Shown here: piece after piece, positions 8,453-17,430 of the stretch
Position numbering within the stretch: position 1 is the stretch's first letter
How the letters are laid out: each line of letters opens with the position of its first letter
Assembly: GCA_964610505.1 (NCBI GenBank)
Contig: CAZSXU010000023.1
Span: forward strand, 1-64,000
Source of the DNA: CAZSXU01 sp964610505
Lineage (GTDB): Bacteria; Arandabacterota; Arandabacteria; JAGLYR01
Direction of reading: 5' to 3'
DNA length: 64,000 nt
Program-made: the position numbers and the translations under genes
Notes under the pieces: model-generated
Database searches by the model: none
What the model saw: the letters and a program-made list of their open reading frames with translations, nothing else
Told to the model about the DNA's origin: nothing

Positions 8453-9043
8453 ATGAACATCAGACCCGTGCTCGTGGTCGCGCTCGTGTTGCTGGCCGTC
8501 TGTCTTGCCTCTCTGCCCGGCTGCTACACCGTCCTCAAACATCCGCAGCAGATTTCGATGACGAACGACGACGGCGGCCGGCGCTCCTGTTCCGACTGTC
8601 ACGACCAAGCGCACTACTACCATGACCCCTACATGTACAGGTACTACGACCGGTACTCGTACGCCGATCGCTGGTACGGCTACTACCATGATCCCTGGTG
8701 GTACGACGACTACTGGTATTACGATTCCTGGGACGGGCAGAACCCCGCTCTTCAGACCGGAGGTCGCACGCGCTGGGGCAGTGAACCTCAGAGGGCCACG
8801 CTCCCCACGCGGGGCGCCACCACCAGCGTTGGAACCCCTGAATCCGGATCCTCGGCCGGCAAACCCAAGACCGATTCGGACGGCTCCGGAGGATCGGGGT
8901 CGTCGAGTACGGCCGACAAGAACAAGCGTACTCGCTGGGGCAATGAACCGGCCCGGGCCGAGCCCCCCCAGAAGAAGACCGAACCGAAGAAGAACCCGGA
9001 TTCCAAGGAGCCCAAGAAAAAGGCGGACGATCCCAACAAGTGA
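8453..9043 (+). CDS. Tyr/Trp-rich lipoprotein with a single CXXCH motif
   Basis: A 196-residue predicted lipoprotein. The signal peptide ends in SLPGC, giving lipidated Cys24. A CSDCH motif (residues 46-50) has the C-x-x-C-H form used for covalent haem attachment. It is followed by an extraordinary aromatic block at about 55-93 in which roughly half of the residues are Tyr or Trp (for example YMYRYYDRYSYADRWYGYY). The C-terminal half is Ser/Gly/Lys/Pro-rich and disordered, with two copies of TRWGxEPxRA (about 106-115 and 150-158). The start at 8453 has GGAGGT 8 bases upstream. No family is recognised. It may bind metal or haem at the outer membrane, or be a structural, surface-adhesive protein. 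Confidence 0.8.
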   Translation: MNIRPVLVVALVLLAVCLASLPGCYTVLKHPQQISMTNDDGGRRSCSDCHDQAHYYHDPYMYRYYDRYSYADRWYGYYHDPWWYDDYWYYDSWDGQNPALQTGGRTRWGSEPQRATLPTRGATTSVGTPESGSSAGKPKTDSDGSGGSGSSSTADKNKRTRWGNEPARAEPPQKKTEPKKNPDSKEPKKKADDPNK

Positions 9044-9065
9044 CTCTCCCCAGAGGATGGTTCCG

Positions 9066-10274
9066 ATGACTCTTCGGCAGATCGTCTACATGGCTCTCGC
9101 GGCCTCTCTCACTCAGGCTTCGGCGGCACAAGCCGGTGACCGTGAGATGACCCTGACGCGGCGTCTTGGCATGGGCGCCAGATCGATGGGGATGGGGGGC
9201 GCCAGCGTTGCCCTGGTGGACGATGGATCCGCTCTGTTCTTGAACCCGGCGGGGCTCGCCCGCGTTCGGAGAATCGAGCTGGCCGGCGGGATCAAGCATC
9301 AATCGTACGGTCTCGATACGCGCTACTTCGGCGACGCCTCCGAGGGGAGCTCCGTCGCGACTCGACTCGGATCCGTGAGCGGCGTCTATCCCTTCCCCAC
9401 CTACCGGGGGAGCCTCGTCCTTGCGGGCGGCGTCGAGCGCGTCTTCAGCTCGGACATCGAGATGCTGTACCAGGGAGAGGAGATCTTCGACAGCGTTCCT
9501 TTCTCTGAATCGGAGAGCTACTCGGTGACCGGCGGGGTCTCCGGCTGGGCCGTCGGCGGCGCCATGGATGTCTCCCCGAACGTCTCTCTGGGGGCCACCG
9601 TCATTCTGTGGGACGGACATGACGACGTCACCAATTCCTATGAATGCCTCTCGTGCGTCGACGACGTTGATTTCTACCGCACCATCTCCACCGACTACTC
9701 TGGGTTCAGCGCCATCGTAGGTCTCCAGGCGCGCCTGGGCCCCCATCTGAGCGTCGGGGGAAGCGTCGAGTCACCCATTGCGTTTACGCTCGAGGGCACG
9801 GAGGCCCGCTACGGTGATGACGGAATCACCCAGTGGTACCGGGACGAGGTTCGCCTGCCGTTTTCCTTTATCGGCGGTGCCGCGCTGCGACTGGGATCGC
9901 TGACGATGGCCGGGGACATCCGCTACACCGACTGGCGACAAATCGAATACGAAGGGATTCTCAAAGACGCAGGCACGTTCGACTACCGTTCCACAACCGA
10001 ACTCCACCTGGGCGCGGAATACCTGTTCCCGTTCTATCCGTTGCGCGCCCGAGCCGGATACTACCGGGAGCCCCTCGCGTACAACGACTCCGAGATCGAT
10101 GAGGATCGTTCCTTCTACACGGTCGGCGGCGGTCTGCTCGTCGATGATGTGATCGCCATCGATGCGGCCGTGGTGATCGGCGATCTCCGGTGGACGCAGG
10201 ATTTCCTCGGCCGCTCCATCTACCGGGAAGAGTCCTTCACGCGGCTGTTCGTCACGACGGCGTATCGATTCTAG
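9066..10274 (+). CDS. FadL/OMPP1-family outer-membrane beta-barrel protein
   Basis: A 402-residue exported protein with a signal peptide (about 1-23, ending AQAG) and the N-terminal hatch signature of the FadL/TodX/PorV group: GARSMGMGGASVALVDDGSA followed by LNPAGLARV (about residues 37-67). The rest shows alternating beta strands with aromatic girdles (RIELAGGIKHQSYGL, LRARAGYYREP), and the last residue is Phe, the usual BAM-recognised terminus (VTTAYRF). The start at 9066 has AGAGG 8 bases upstream; an ATG at 9057 has no room for one. It starts 22 bases after the CXXCH lipoprotein and is probably co-transcribed with it. Family members transport hydrophobic molecules or act as type IX secretion components; which applies here is not clear. 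Confidence 0.85.
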   Translation: MTLRQIVYMALAASLTQASAAQAGDREMTLTRRLGMGARSMGMGGASVALVDDGSALFLNPAGLARVRRIELAGGIKHQSYGLDTRYFGDASEGSSVATRLGSVSGVYPFPTYRGSLVLAGGVERVFSSDIEMLYQGEEIFDSVPFSESESYSVTGGVSGWAVGGAMDVSPNVSLGATVILWDGHDDVTNSYECLSCVDDVDFYRTISTDYSGFSAIVGLQARLGPHLSVGGSVESPIAFTLEGTEARYGDDGITQWYRDEVRLPFSFIGGAALRLGSLTMAGDIRYTDWRQIEYEGILKDAGTFDYRSTTELHLGAEYLFPFYPLRARAGYYREPLAYNDSEIDEDRSFYTVGGGLLVDDVIAIDAAVVIGDLRWTQDFLGRSIYREESFTRLFVTTAYRF

Positions 10275-10510
10275 TTCTCGCCCGCCGCCCAGTTTCTGAC
10301 CGCCTCACCGGCAAGAACCTGATCGAAACCGCGCCGCACTTCTCCCGCCCCGCCTTCCCCCGGCCGCGCGTGTTCAACACCGCAAGCCGACGTCAGAATC
10401 CACACGTCTCCGCAACAAACGCCGACTCGCTAGATTCCGCCTTCGTCGCTCCCGGCGGTCCGCTTCTTGCGTGTAATGGCGGGCGCACTCCGCGATTCGG
10501 GAGAACGCCA

Positions 10511-10708
10511 ATGCGAAGGACCCCCTTCATGATTCTCTGGATCCTCCTTTCGGCCTCCGCGCTGATCTCGGGCTGTGGGCGCGCCGGCGTTGAGAATCCC
10601 GTTGTCCCGACTCCCGCGTCCACGATCGAGAGCGTACTCCTGCCGGATTCCGGGGAGGATGTGGATCCGGATGCAGGGGTCTCGATGCCCGTTCCCCATA
10701 CCCCGTAG
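10511..10708 (+). CDS. Small predicted lipoprotein (65 residues)
   Basis: A short gene whose product begins MRRTPFMILWILLSASALIS and continues into a lipobox ISGC with Cys22, so it should be lipidated after export. The mature part (~43 residues) is acidic and Pro/Val-rich without any recognised domain. The ribosome binding site is weak (GGGAGAACGCC before the ATG). It lies 236 bases after the porin gene and 14 bases before the next small gene, in the same direction. Confidence rests mainly on the clear type II signal peptide. Confidence 0.6.
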   Translation: MRRTPFMILWILLSASALISGCGRAGVENPVVPTPASTIESVLLPDSGEDVDPDAGVSMPVPHTP

Positions 10709-10722
10709 ACGAAAGGCGACTC

Positions 10723-10917
10723 ATGAACGACACCGACAGCCGAGTGAGGATGTGTTCATCGGGTTCGAGCGGGACGTCGGACGCCGACGTTCTCCAGATC
10801 GAGGATTTCGACGCCTACACGACCGCACACATCCGGCGCTTCTGCGAGACGATCGATTCCGTCCTGGAACCCGGCGACGGAAAAACGAAGGAAGAGGAAG
10901 TCACCCTCGTCTCGTGA
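10723..10917 (+). CDS. Small acidic hypothetical protein (64 residues)
   Basis: A short frame starting MNDTDSRVRM with a modest ribosome binding site (AAAGGCG, 5 bases before the ATG) and 14 bases behind the small lipoprotein. The product is soluble and acidic, with a central possible helix (IEDFDAYTTAHIRRFCETID). No family is recognised. Its end is followed closely by a strong hairpin terminator at 10932-10965, which supports a real transcription unit here. Confidence 0.5.
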   Translation: MNDTDSRVRMCSSGSSGTSDADVLQIEDFDAYTTAHIRRFCETIDSVLEPGDGKTKEEEVTLVS

Positions 10918-10931
10918 ACGTAGATCCACGC

Positions 10932-10965
10932 GCGAGAGGAGCCGGAACATTCCGGCTCCTCTCGC
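10932..10965. terminator. Strong bidirectional hairpin between the small-protein gene and tRNA-Arg
   Basis: Perfect inverted repeat of 16 bp (10932-10947 and 10950-10965) which folds as 15 bp with a 4-base loop. It ends the plus-strand envelope operon and, read from the other side, lies 8 bases beyond the 3' end of tRNA-Arg, so it can serve both convergent transcripts. Confidence 0.75.
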
Positions 10966-10972
10966 TATGTCC

Positions 10973-11050
10973 TGGTACGCCCAGCAGGATTCGAACCTGC
11001 GGCCTTCTGCTCCGGAGGCAGACGCTCTATCCGGACTGAGCTATGGGCGC
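10973..11050 (-). tRNA. tRNA-Arg (anticodon CCG)
   Basis: A full cloverleaf on the minus strand: acceptor GCGCCCA pairing with TGGGCGT, D arm GCTC...GAGC, anticodon loop CTCCGGA (anticodon CCG, T33 present), T arm with GGTTCGAATCC, and an encoded CCA end at 10973-10975. The first 10 bases overlap the 3' end of the phosphatidyltransferase gene, including its stop codon. Confidence 0.97.
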
Positions 11051-11637
11051 ACCCCGCTCGGATTCTCTCTTGTCGGCCCCCTCAGCATACGCACGAGCCG
11101 GTGACCGTACGAAACAGCCGATGCCGTTAGCGCCCCCGCGGCGATCCACTTCAGCGCGCCGGCCACGCGGTCGGCTCTCGCAAGATACGCTGCGAGAGTG
11201 AACACGAGGACCCCAACAGCGATCTTCCCCACGACATTGGCCTTCGGCATGTGTCCGAGGCGCCGCCGCATCAGGAAGGCCAACACCAGGATGGCCGCGT
11301 CACGGCCGATGATCGCGGCGGCCAGCCAACCCGGGATTCGATTCCCGGCCCAGAGGGCCGCCGCCACACCTCCCACAACCACCTTGTCCGCCAGGGGATC
11401 CAGAATTCGGCCCAGTTCCGATTGGGCGTCGAGCCTTCGAGCCAACCAGCCGTCCAGAGCGTCGCTCAACGCGGCGAGCCCCAGAAGACTCAGCGCCACG
11501 ATCCAATCGTGTTCCCCGGCCGACACAGTATAGTATAGGATCGGCAGAGCGAGCAAGCCCCGAAATATCGAGATCGCGTTCGGCACCCTCCGCGCCCACG
11601 CTCGCGCCCCCGCGCCGCTGCCCCCACTCGATCTCAC
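11041..11637 (-). CDS. CDP-alcohol phosphatidyltransferase family protein (PgsA-like)
   Basis: A 198-residue membrane enzyme of the CDP-alcohol phosphatidyltransferase family, which transfers a phosphatidyl group from CDP-diacylglycerol to an alcohol such as glycerol-3-phosphate. The catalytic signature D-x2-D-G-x2-A-R-x8-G-x3-D-x3-D is complete (D59, D62, G63, A66, R67, G76, D80, D84), and about five hydrophobic helices surround it. PgsA is the likeliest function, but the acceptor alcohol is not shown by the sequence. The start overlaps the recN stop by 4 bases, so it is translationally coupled to recN. Its last codons and stop are also the acceptor stem of tRNA-Arg. Confidence 0.85.
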   Translation of the reverse strand: MRSSGGSGAGARAWARRVPNAISIFRGLLALPILYYTVSAGEHDWIVALSLLGLAALSDALDGWLARRLDAQSELGRILDPLADKVVVGGVAAALWAGNRIPGWLAAAIIGRDAAILVLAFLMRRRLGHMPKANVVGKIAVGVLVFTLAAYLARADRVAGALKWIAAGALTASAVSYGHRLVRMLRGPTRENPSGVRP

Positions 11638-13370
11638 GTGCGCTCCCGGCCGTCCGTCCGGCGCGAGCGTCCCCGCGCCTCGCCCGACGCGATCAGCTCT
11701 CTGGCATGTTCCCGTGCCGTCTCCGAGGGACGAGTACCGGCGATCATGCGGGCCACTTCTCCGACTCGCTCTTCGTCTTTCAGGAGCCGAACCCGCGTGC
11801 TCGTTCTGCCCCCCCGCGTCGCCTTTTCCACGGCGTAGTGGCGATTCGCCAGGCCGGCGATCTGCGACAGATGCGTCACGCAGAACACCTGCCTCACACG
11901 GCTCAGCTCCTTCAGCTTCACCCCCAGCGTCTTCGCCGCCTCTCCCCCGATGCCGATGTCGATCTCGTCGAATACCAAGGTTCCCACCTGGTCCCCGTCC
12001 ACCAGCACACTCTTGAGCGCCAGCATGATCCGGCTGATTTCGCCGCCCGAGGCGATTCTGGCTAATGGTTTGAGGGGCTCTCCCGGGTTGGCCGACATCA
12101 GAAATTCCAGACGTCCCAGACCATCGGGGTCCGCGGCGCCCAGGAGATCATCGTCCGAATCGCCCGCCTCTCCCTCGAAAGCAATTCCGAACCGGGCACC
12201 CTTCATCTCCAGATGATCCAACACAACCGCCACGGCCGCGCCCAAGCGGGAGGCGCCCGCCGCGCGGGATCGAAGGAGATCCCGGCCCGTCCGCAGCACC
12301 GCTTTCCGCGCTCGGGCGAGCCGGTCCTCCATGTCTCCGAGGGAACTCTCGGAATCGTCGAGCGCGGCCAGCTCCGATGCCAACTCGCGATGGCGGGTGA
12401 GGATCTCCTCGACCGACGCCCGGTGGCGCCGTTTCAGTCGATCCAGAAGGGCTAGACGATCGTGGATCTCTTCCAGGCGTTCGGGCCGATCCTCGACGCG
12501 CTCGCGGTACGCCCGAAGACTCCGGCCCACATCCTGCACTTCCGCGATGGCCCGCTCCAGAGACTCCACCAGGGGGATCATCTCCGGATCGTAGCGGCCC
12601 ACGTCCTCGAGTGATCTGCGGGCCCGTCCCAGGCCGTCGAGCGCCGAACTCTCGGCCTCGAAGAGCACGCTGTTGGCCGCATCCACGGAGAGGACCAGTT
12701 TCTCCGCATTCGCCAGAATCCGGCGTTCCGCTTCCAGGGCTTCGTCTTCTCCCGCGGACAGTTGAGCACGCTCGATTTCCGCGCACGCAAATCGAAGATA
12801 GTCGGCCCGTTCCCCGGCCGTCTTCAACGACTCCCGTAGACGGTCGAGCGCTTCTTCGGCGCCGCGCCATTCCCGGAAGGCTCTCCGGTACACGGCTCGC
12901 GCGTCCGTGAGCCCGAGAAACGCGTCCAGAAAAAACACGTGCCGTTCCGGGTGAAGGAGAGACTGGTGTTCATGCTGCCCGTGGATGTCGACCAGCTGGT
13001 CCCCCAGGGTCTTCAGCATTCCCAGATTTCCCGCCGCCCCGTTCAGGTAGCAGCGGTTCCGTCCCCCCACCGTGATTTCCCGTCTGACCACGAACTCCTC
13101 GGCCGGCTCCAATCCCATTCTCTCGAGAATCCCCTGAATGCTCCCCCCCGGCTTGACCTCGAACACCGCCTCCACGACCGCCCGATCGCATCCCGATCGA
13201 ACCGACTCCGAAGAAGCCCGCTCTCCCACGGCCAGCGCGATCGCGTCGACCAAAATCGACTTGCCCGCGCCCGTTTCTCCCGTCAGCACGTTCAGACCCG
13301 GGCCGAAAGCGACACGGAGGTCGTCGACCAGGGCGAAGTCTTTGACCGCTAGATCGCGCAACATGGGCAA
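11634..13370 (-). CDS. recN: DNA repair protein RecN
   Basis: A 578-residue SMC-like ATPase acting in double-strand-break repair. Walker A is GETGAGKS (residues 31-38); long coiled coils fill about 150-380; near the C-terminus are the ABC signature IASGGEISRIMLALKSVL and Walker B TLVFDEIDIGIGGE, followed by CVTHLSQIA. Length and order match the family. It sits between nadK and the phosphatidyltransferase gene; nadK-recN adjacency is common in bacteria. No LexA box was identified upstream by eye. Confidence 0.97.
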   Translation of the reverse strand: MPMLRDLAVKDFALVDDLRVAFGPGLNVLTGETGAGKSILVDAIALAVGERASSESVRSGCDRAVVEAVFEVKPGGSIQGILERMGLEPAEEFVVRREITVGGRNRCYLNGAAGNLGMLKTLGDQLVDIHGQHEHQSLLHPERHVFFLDAFLGLTDARAVYRRAFREWRGAEEALDRLRESLKTAGERADYLRFACAEIERAQLSAGEDEALEAERRILANAEKLVLSVDAANSVLFEAESSALDGLGRARRSLEDVGRYDPEMIPLVESLERAIAEVQDVGRSLRAYRERVEDRPERLEEIHDRLALLDRLKRRHRASVEEILTRHRELASELAALDDSESSLGDMEDRLARARKAVLRTGRDLLRSRAAGASRLGAAVAVVLDHLEMKGARFGIAFEGEAGDSDDDLLGAADPDGLGRLEFLMSANPGEPLKPLARIASGGEISRIMLALKSVLVDGDQVGTLVFDEIDIGIGGEAAKTLGVKLKELSRVRQVFCVTHLSQIAGLANRHYAVEKATRGGRTSTRVRLLKDEERVGEVARMIAGTRPSETAREHARELIASGEARGRSRRTDGRERT

Positions 13371-13376
13371 CGATTC

Positions 13377-14276
13377 CTACTCATCCCCACCCATGTGGGG
13401 ACTTCCCCAGCGGAATTTCGTTCGCAGGATTTCGTAGAAGGACGTATCGTTCAGACGCACAAGCCGAGTCACTTCTGCGGCGGCTCTTCCCACGAGGCGG
13501 TCTTCATTCTGGATGGCGTGCCCGATCTGGCCGTCCACCGCCATCTGCGCTTCCCGCCCCGCAGTATGGATTTCGATCTCCGCGACTTCCTCCTCGGAGA
13601 CGATGATGGTCCGCGCAGCCAGGCTGTGGGCGCACATGGGGGTGAGGATCATGGCTCGAGCCCTGGGGTTCACCACCGGACCGCCGGCCGAGAGTGAGTG
13701 TCCCGTCGAACCGGTCGGCGTCGATAGAATCACGCCGTCACCCGTGTATCTGGTAACCGGAACCCCTTCGATTCGGACCTCGAACTCCAGCACTCTCGGG
13801 GACGCGCCCCGGTCGACGACCACGTCGTTGAGGGCCAGGAATCGCGCCGCCGGTTCCCCTCCCCGAATGAGCGTCGCCTCCAGGTTCATCCGGTCTTCGA
13901 CCTGGTAATGACCCTGCAGAACCTTCTCCATGGCCGCAGGCAGAGCATCGTGGGAAATCTCCGCCAGGAATCCGAGTCGTCCCAGGTTGACGCCAAGAAT
14001 CGGCACGCCGACGCCGCTCACCAATCTGGCGGAGTGCAGGAGAGAACCGTCTCCGCCCAGCGAAACCAGCACGTCCACCGCGCCGCCCAACTCATCCTCC
14101 GGGACACCACTCCCGGGCCGCCCGAGAAACTCGGCCAGCGGTTCCGCCAGCACCGCCCGGCGCTTCCGCGTGTCGAGCCAGTCAACGAGTTCCTGAGCGA
14201 CGGCCTTCACCGCCGGCTTGGACGTGTTGCCCCAGATCCCGATGCGCTCGAGCATTCCCTTCCCGCGCTCACCCAT
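13377..14276 (-). CDS. nadK: NAD kinase
   Basis: Phosphorylates NAD to NADP in the cytoplasm. The 299 residues contain GGDGS (74-78), GVNLGRLGFL (95-104), NDVVVDRG (150-157) and GDGVILSTPTGSTGHSLSAG (179-198), the canonical motifs of the ATP-NAD kinase family; the central motif has GH where AY is more usual. The start at 14276 has AAGGGG at suitable distance; an alternative ATG lies 7 codons further in. It is in the usual gene order dxs-nadK-recN, although tlyA, often found between dxs and nadK, is absent. Confidence 0.96.
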   Translation of the reverse strand: MGERGKGMLERIGIWGNTSKPAVKAVAQELVDWLDTRKRRAVLAEPLAEFLGRPGSGVPEDELGGAVDVLVSLGGDGSLLHSARLVSGVGVPILGVNLGRLGFLAEISHDALPAAMEKVLQGHYQVEDRMNLEATLIRGGEPAARFLALNDVVVDRGASPRVLEFEVRIEGVPVTRYTGDGVILSTPTGSTGHSLSAGGPVVNPRARAMILTPMCAHSLAARTIIVSEEEVAEIEIHTAGREAQMAVDGQIGHAIQNEDRLVGRAAAEVTRLVRLNDTSFYEILRTKFRWGSPHMGGDE

Positions 14277-14308
14277 GTCGGCGCCCCTTCAAGCACATCC
14301 CCGGTTTT

Positions 14309-16249
14309 TCATCCCGCCTGCGACCCGCCTGCCATTCCGGAGGTTTCGCTCGGTACTCGCTTGCGGCCGGCTCCCGAGACGAGCCCCTCGACCACTGCCA
14401 GGACCGCCGGGACGTCCAGACCCGCGGCCGCCAACAGACTCGCTCGCCTCCCGTGGGAAACAAACCGGTCCGGAACACCCATTCGACGAAACCCAACCTC
14501 CTCCAGATTCTCCCTGTGGAGCAACTCCGAGACCGATGATCCGAATCCGCCCCAGAGCGCGTTCTCTTCCAGCGTCACGACGCGGCCCGTCCGCCTGGCA
14601 AGTCGGAGGATCTCGGCCTCATCGATGGGTTTGGCAAACCGCGCGTTCAGGACGGCCGCCTCGATTCCCCTGTGGCTCAGCATCTCGGCCGCCTCCATCG
14701 CCGGTGCCACCATGGATCCGATGGCCACCAACGCGACATCGTCCCCGTCTCTCACAAGATCTCCCCTGCCGATCGGGATCGGGGTGAGAACCTCATGCAG
14801 ACGCGTCCCCTGCCCCGCGTCGCGAGGATACCGCACGGCGATGGGCCCGTCCTCGTAGTCCAGCATCGTCCGCATCATGTGGCGAAGCTCGCTCTCGTCC
14901 TTCGGCGCCATCACCACCATGTGCGGCAGCTGACACAGGTACCCCAGGTCAAAACACCCGTGATGGGTGGGTCCATCCTCCCCGACCAGCCCCGCCCGGT
15001 CGAGGCAGAAGCAGATGTTCAGATTCTGAAGGCACACGTCGTGGACAATCTGGTCGAAGGCACGCTGGAGAAACGTCGAGTAGATGGCCACCACCGGTTT
15101 CCGGCCTCCGACGGCCAGGCCGGCGGCAAAGGTCACGGCGTGCTGTTCCGCGATGCCCACGTCGAAGAAACGTTCGGGAAACCGCTTCTGAAACGGGATG
15201 AGTCCCGTGCCGTCGGGCATCGCCGCGCTGATGGCCACCACGTCCGGTCGATCCTCCGCCAACGCGACCAGCGTGGTCCCGAAAACCTCTGTGTAGGACG
15301 GATGTCGCGGCCGGCTGTTGGCGGTCCCCGTTTTCTTGTTGAAGGATCCGATCCCGTGGAACCGCGAGGCATCTTCCTCGGCGTGACGGTACCCTTTGCC
15401 CTTCTGCGTGATGACGTGCACCAGGAGCGGGCCCGAGAGGTCCTGGACCGACGTCAGCGTCGTGATCAGATCGCCGACCTCATGACCATCGACGGGGCCG
15501 AAATACCGAAATCCCATTTCCTCGAAAAGAATGTTCGGGACCACAAGGTTCTTGAGTCCCTGCTTGATCCTGCGGGCCAACACCTGCCCTTTCCCGCCGA
15601 TGGCTCCCATTTTCGCCAGTAGCTCCCAGACATCCGCCTCGAAGCGGATGTACACGGGGGTCGTCACCAGTCTCGTCAGGTAGCGTGAGATCGCACCTAC
15701 GTTGGGCGAAATGGACATTCGGTTGTCGTTGAGGATCACGATCAGGTCCCGACCCAGATCACCGGCGTGGTTCAGCGCTTCGAAGGACATCCCCCCGGTC
15801 AACGCGCCGTCCCCGATGACGGCGATCACCGAGTGTTTCTCCCCCCGAAGGTCGCGAGCCGCGGCAAGCCCGAGGGCCGCAGAAATGGACGTGCTGGCAT
15901 GCCCCGTTCCAAAGATGTCGTGGGGGCTTTCCGAACGCTTCGGGAAACCGCTCAATCCTCCCCCGGTCCTCAACGTTTCGAACTCGTCCCGTCTTCCCGT
16001 AAGAATCTTGTGCGCGTATGCCTGGTGCCCCACGTCCCAGATGATTCTGTCGCGTGGTGAATCAAAGCAGTAGTGAAGCGCCAGTGTCAGCTCGACGACA
16101 CCCAGACTCGGGGCCAGGTGACCTCCGTTCTTGGAGACAACCGAGATAATGTGCTCTCGAAGCTCATCCGCCAGCTGCCTTAACTCCTCGAAAGACAGCC
16201 GCCTCAGAACATCCGGGGAAGACACTCGAGATAGGATCGACTCGTCCAT
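14309..16249 (-). CDS. dxs: 1-deoxy-D-xylulose-5-phosphate synthase
   Basis: First enzyme of the MEP isoprenoid pathway; condenses pyruvate and glyceraldehyde-3-phosphate using thiamine diphosphate. The 646 residues match family length. Visible are HLAPSLGVVEL (44-54), the ThDP motif GDGALTGG (146-153) ending at the metal-binding Asn175 (ILNDNRMSIS), the transketolase pyrimidine-binding region (VGIAEQHAVTFAAGLA) and DRAGLVGEDGPTHHG. It is next to ispA in the same direction, so precursor synthesis and prenyl chain elongation are encoded together; ispH lies separately at 32005-32868. Confidence 0.98.
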   Translation of the reverse strand: MDESILSRVSSPDVLRRLSFEELRQLADELREHIISVVSKNGGHLAPSLGVVELTLALHYCFDSPRDRIIWDVGHQAYAHKILTGRRDEFETLRTGGGLSGFPKRSESPHDIFGTGHASTSISAALGLAAARDLRGEKHSVIAVIGDGALTGGMSFEALNHAGDLGRDLIVILNDNRMSISPNVGAISRYLTRLVTTPVYIRFEADVWELLAKMGAIGGKGQVLARRIKQGLKNLVVPNILFEEMGFRYFGPVDGHEVGDLITTLTSVQDLSGPLLVHVITQKGKGYRHAEEDASRFHGIGSFNKKTGTANSRPRHPSYTEVFGTTLVALAEDRPDVVAISAAMPDGTGLIPFQKRFPERFFDVGIAEQHAVTFAAGLAVGGRKPVVAIYSTFLQRAFDQIVHDVCLQNLNICFCLDRAGLVGEDGPTHHGCFDLGYLCQLPHMVVMAPKDESELRHMMRTMLDYEDGPIAVRYPRDAGQGTRLHEVLTPIPIGRGDLVRDGDDVALVAIGSMVAPAMEAAEMLSHRGIEAAVLNARFAKPIDEAEILRLARRTGRVVTLEENALWGGFGSSVSELLHRENLEEVGFRRMGVPDRFVSHGRRASLLAAAGLDVPAVLAVVEGLVSGAGRKRVPSETSGMAGGSQAG

Positions 16250-16317
16250 ACGACCAACCTCTTTGTCGGGGAGTTCGCTCGGCCCGCTCCGGGACGAACC
16301 GAATCCACCCGCTCATT

Positions 16318-17187
16318 CTAGTCCGCTCGCGCCACGATGAAATCGGCGATCTTCCAGAGAAGCTGCGCCCGATGACCCAGGGGGGCGAGCTCGGCCTTGC
16401 CCTCTTTGATGAGGCGTTCGGCTCTCTCTCGCGCCCGCTCGAGCCCGTGGCAACCCACGTAGCTTGCCGGCTCATCCGGCCGCTCCCCGTAGTCCAGAAT
16501 ATCATCCACAACCTGAAACGCAAACCCCGCCTTCTCCCCGAAGCGGGCGAACCTGAGCAACACATCGGGATCGTCCGTACCGAGGCGGGCGCCGGCCCAG
16601 ACCGCCGCGGCAATCAACGCCCCCGTCTTGTGCGTGTGCACATACTCGATCATCGCGGCATCTCCGGGAGTCGTCGCCGCCGCCAGGTCCGCAACCTGGC
16701 CCCCGATGATACCATGGATGCCGGCCGCGTGTGAGATTTTTCTCAGGACCTCCAGCCGGCTCTCCCGCAGTACGGTGGAGCCCTCGGGTTCACGCGCCAG
16801 CACATCGAAAGCCAAGGTCAGAAGGGCATCTCCCACCAGCACCGCCATGCCCTCCCCATACACGCGGTGCGTCGTCGGTTTGCCGCGTCGCACGGAATCG
16901 TCATCCATGCAGGGAAGATCGTCGTGAACGAGCGAGTATGCGTGGATGAGCTCCAGCGCCACGGCGGCGTGTATCGCATCGTCCCCCTCGCCGCCCGCGG
17001 CCTCAAACGACGCGAGACACAAGATGGGCCGAATTCGCTTGCCGCCGGAGAGAACGCTGTGGCGCATGGCTTCGACCAAACGCGCCTCCCGGGGTTCCGC
17101 GGATCTCAACACCCGGTCCAGCTCGGCATCCACGCGAGCGCGCATTGCGCCCAGGGCATCGATCGGCGCTTCAGGACTCTTGCCCAC
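16318..17187 (-). CDS. ispA: Polyprenyl synthetase (farnesyl/geranylgeranyl diphosphate synthase)
   Basis: A 289-residue trans-prenyltransferase that condenses DMAPP/IPP into FPP or GGPP. The first Asp-rich motif is DDLPCMDDD (residues 89-97) and the second is VVDDILDYGE (226-235); GGKRIRPIL (48-56) and HTHKTGALI complete the active site. Short-chain product is inferred from the family; residues before the first motif (AYSLVH) do not settle C15 versus C20. Its start overlaps the end of xseB by 17 bases, a typical xseB-ispA-dxs arrangement. Confidence 0.94.
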   Translation of the reverse strand: MGKSPEAPIDALGAMRARVDAELDRVLRSAEPREARLVEAMRHSVLSGGKRIRPILCLASFEAAGGEGDDAIHAAVALELIHAYSLVHDDLPCMDDDSVRRGKPTTHRVYGEGMAVLVGDALLTLAFDVLAREPEGSTVLRESRLEVLRKISHAAGIHGIIGGQVADLAAATTPGDAAMIEYVHTHKTGALIAAAVWAGARLGTDDPDVLLRFARFGEKAGFAFQVVDDILDYGERPDEPASYVGCHGLERARERAERLIKEGKAELAPLGHRAQLLWKIADFIVARAD

Positions 17188-17428
17188 CGGGGGTATCCTC
17201 CTCCGACCCGTCGAGCGCCGCCACGTCGAAGGCGTCGTCCGCTCGCTTGATCAACTTCTGGACGTTGGTCTCCGCCGCACTCAGCAGCTCCGCACACTGG
17301 CTCGCCAACTTCACGCCTTCCTCGAACTTCGCCATGGATTCCTCGAGGCTCAAGTCGCCCGCCTCGAGCGCGTCGACCGTCCTCTCAAGCTCCTGGAGCG
17401 CCGCCTCGAAGGTTATCTTCTTCGGCAT
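17171..17428 (-). CDS. xseB: Exodeoxyribonuclease VII small subunit
   Basis: An 85-residue helical protein starting MPKKITFEAALQELERTVDA and continuing with the family pattern LEAGDLSLEESMAKFEEGVKL. It binds XseA to form the single-strand-specific nuclease used in mismatch and damage repair. It starts 2 bases after the xseA stop and overlaps ispA, so the genes are translationally linked. The C-terminal ~20 residues are acidic and longer than usual. Confidence 0.95.
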   Translation of the reverse strand: MPKKITFEAALQELERTVDALEAGDLSLEESMAKFEEGVKLASQCAELLSAAETNVQKLIKRADDAFDVAALDGSEEDTPGGQES

Positions 17429-17430
17429 GG

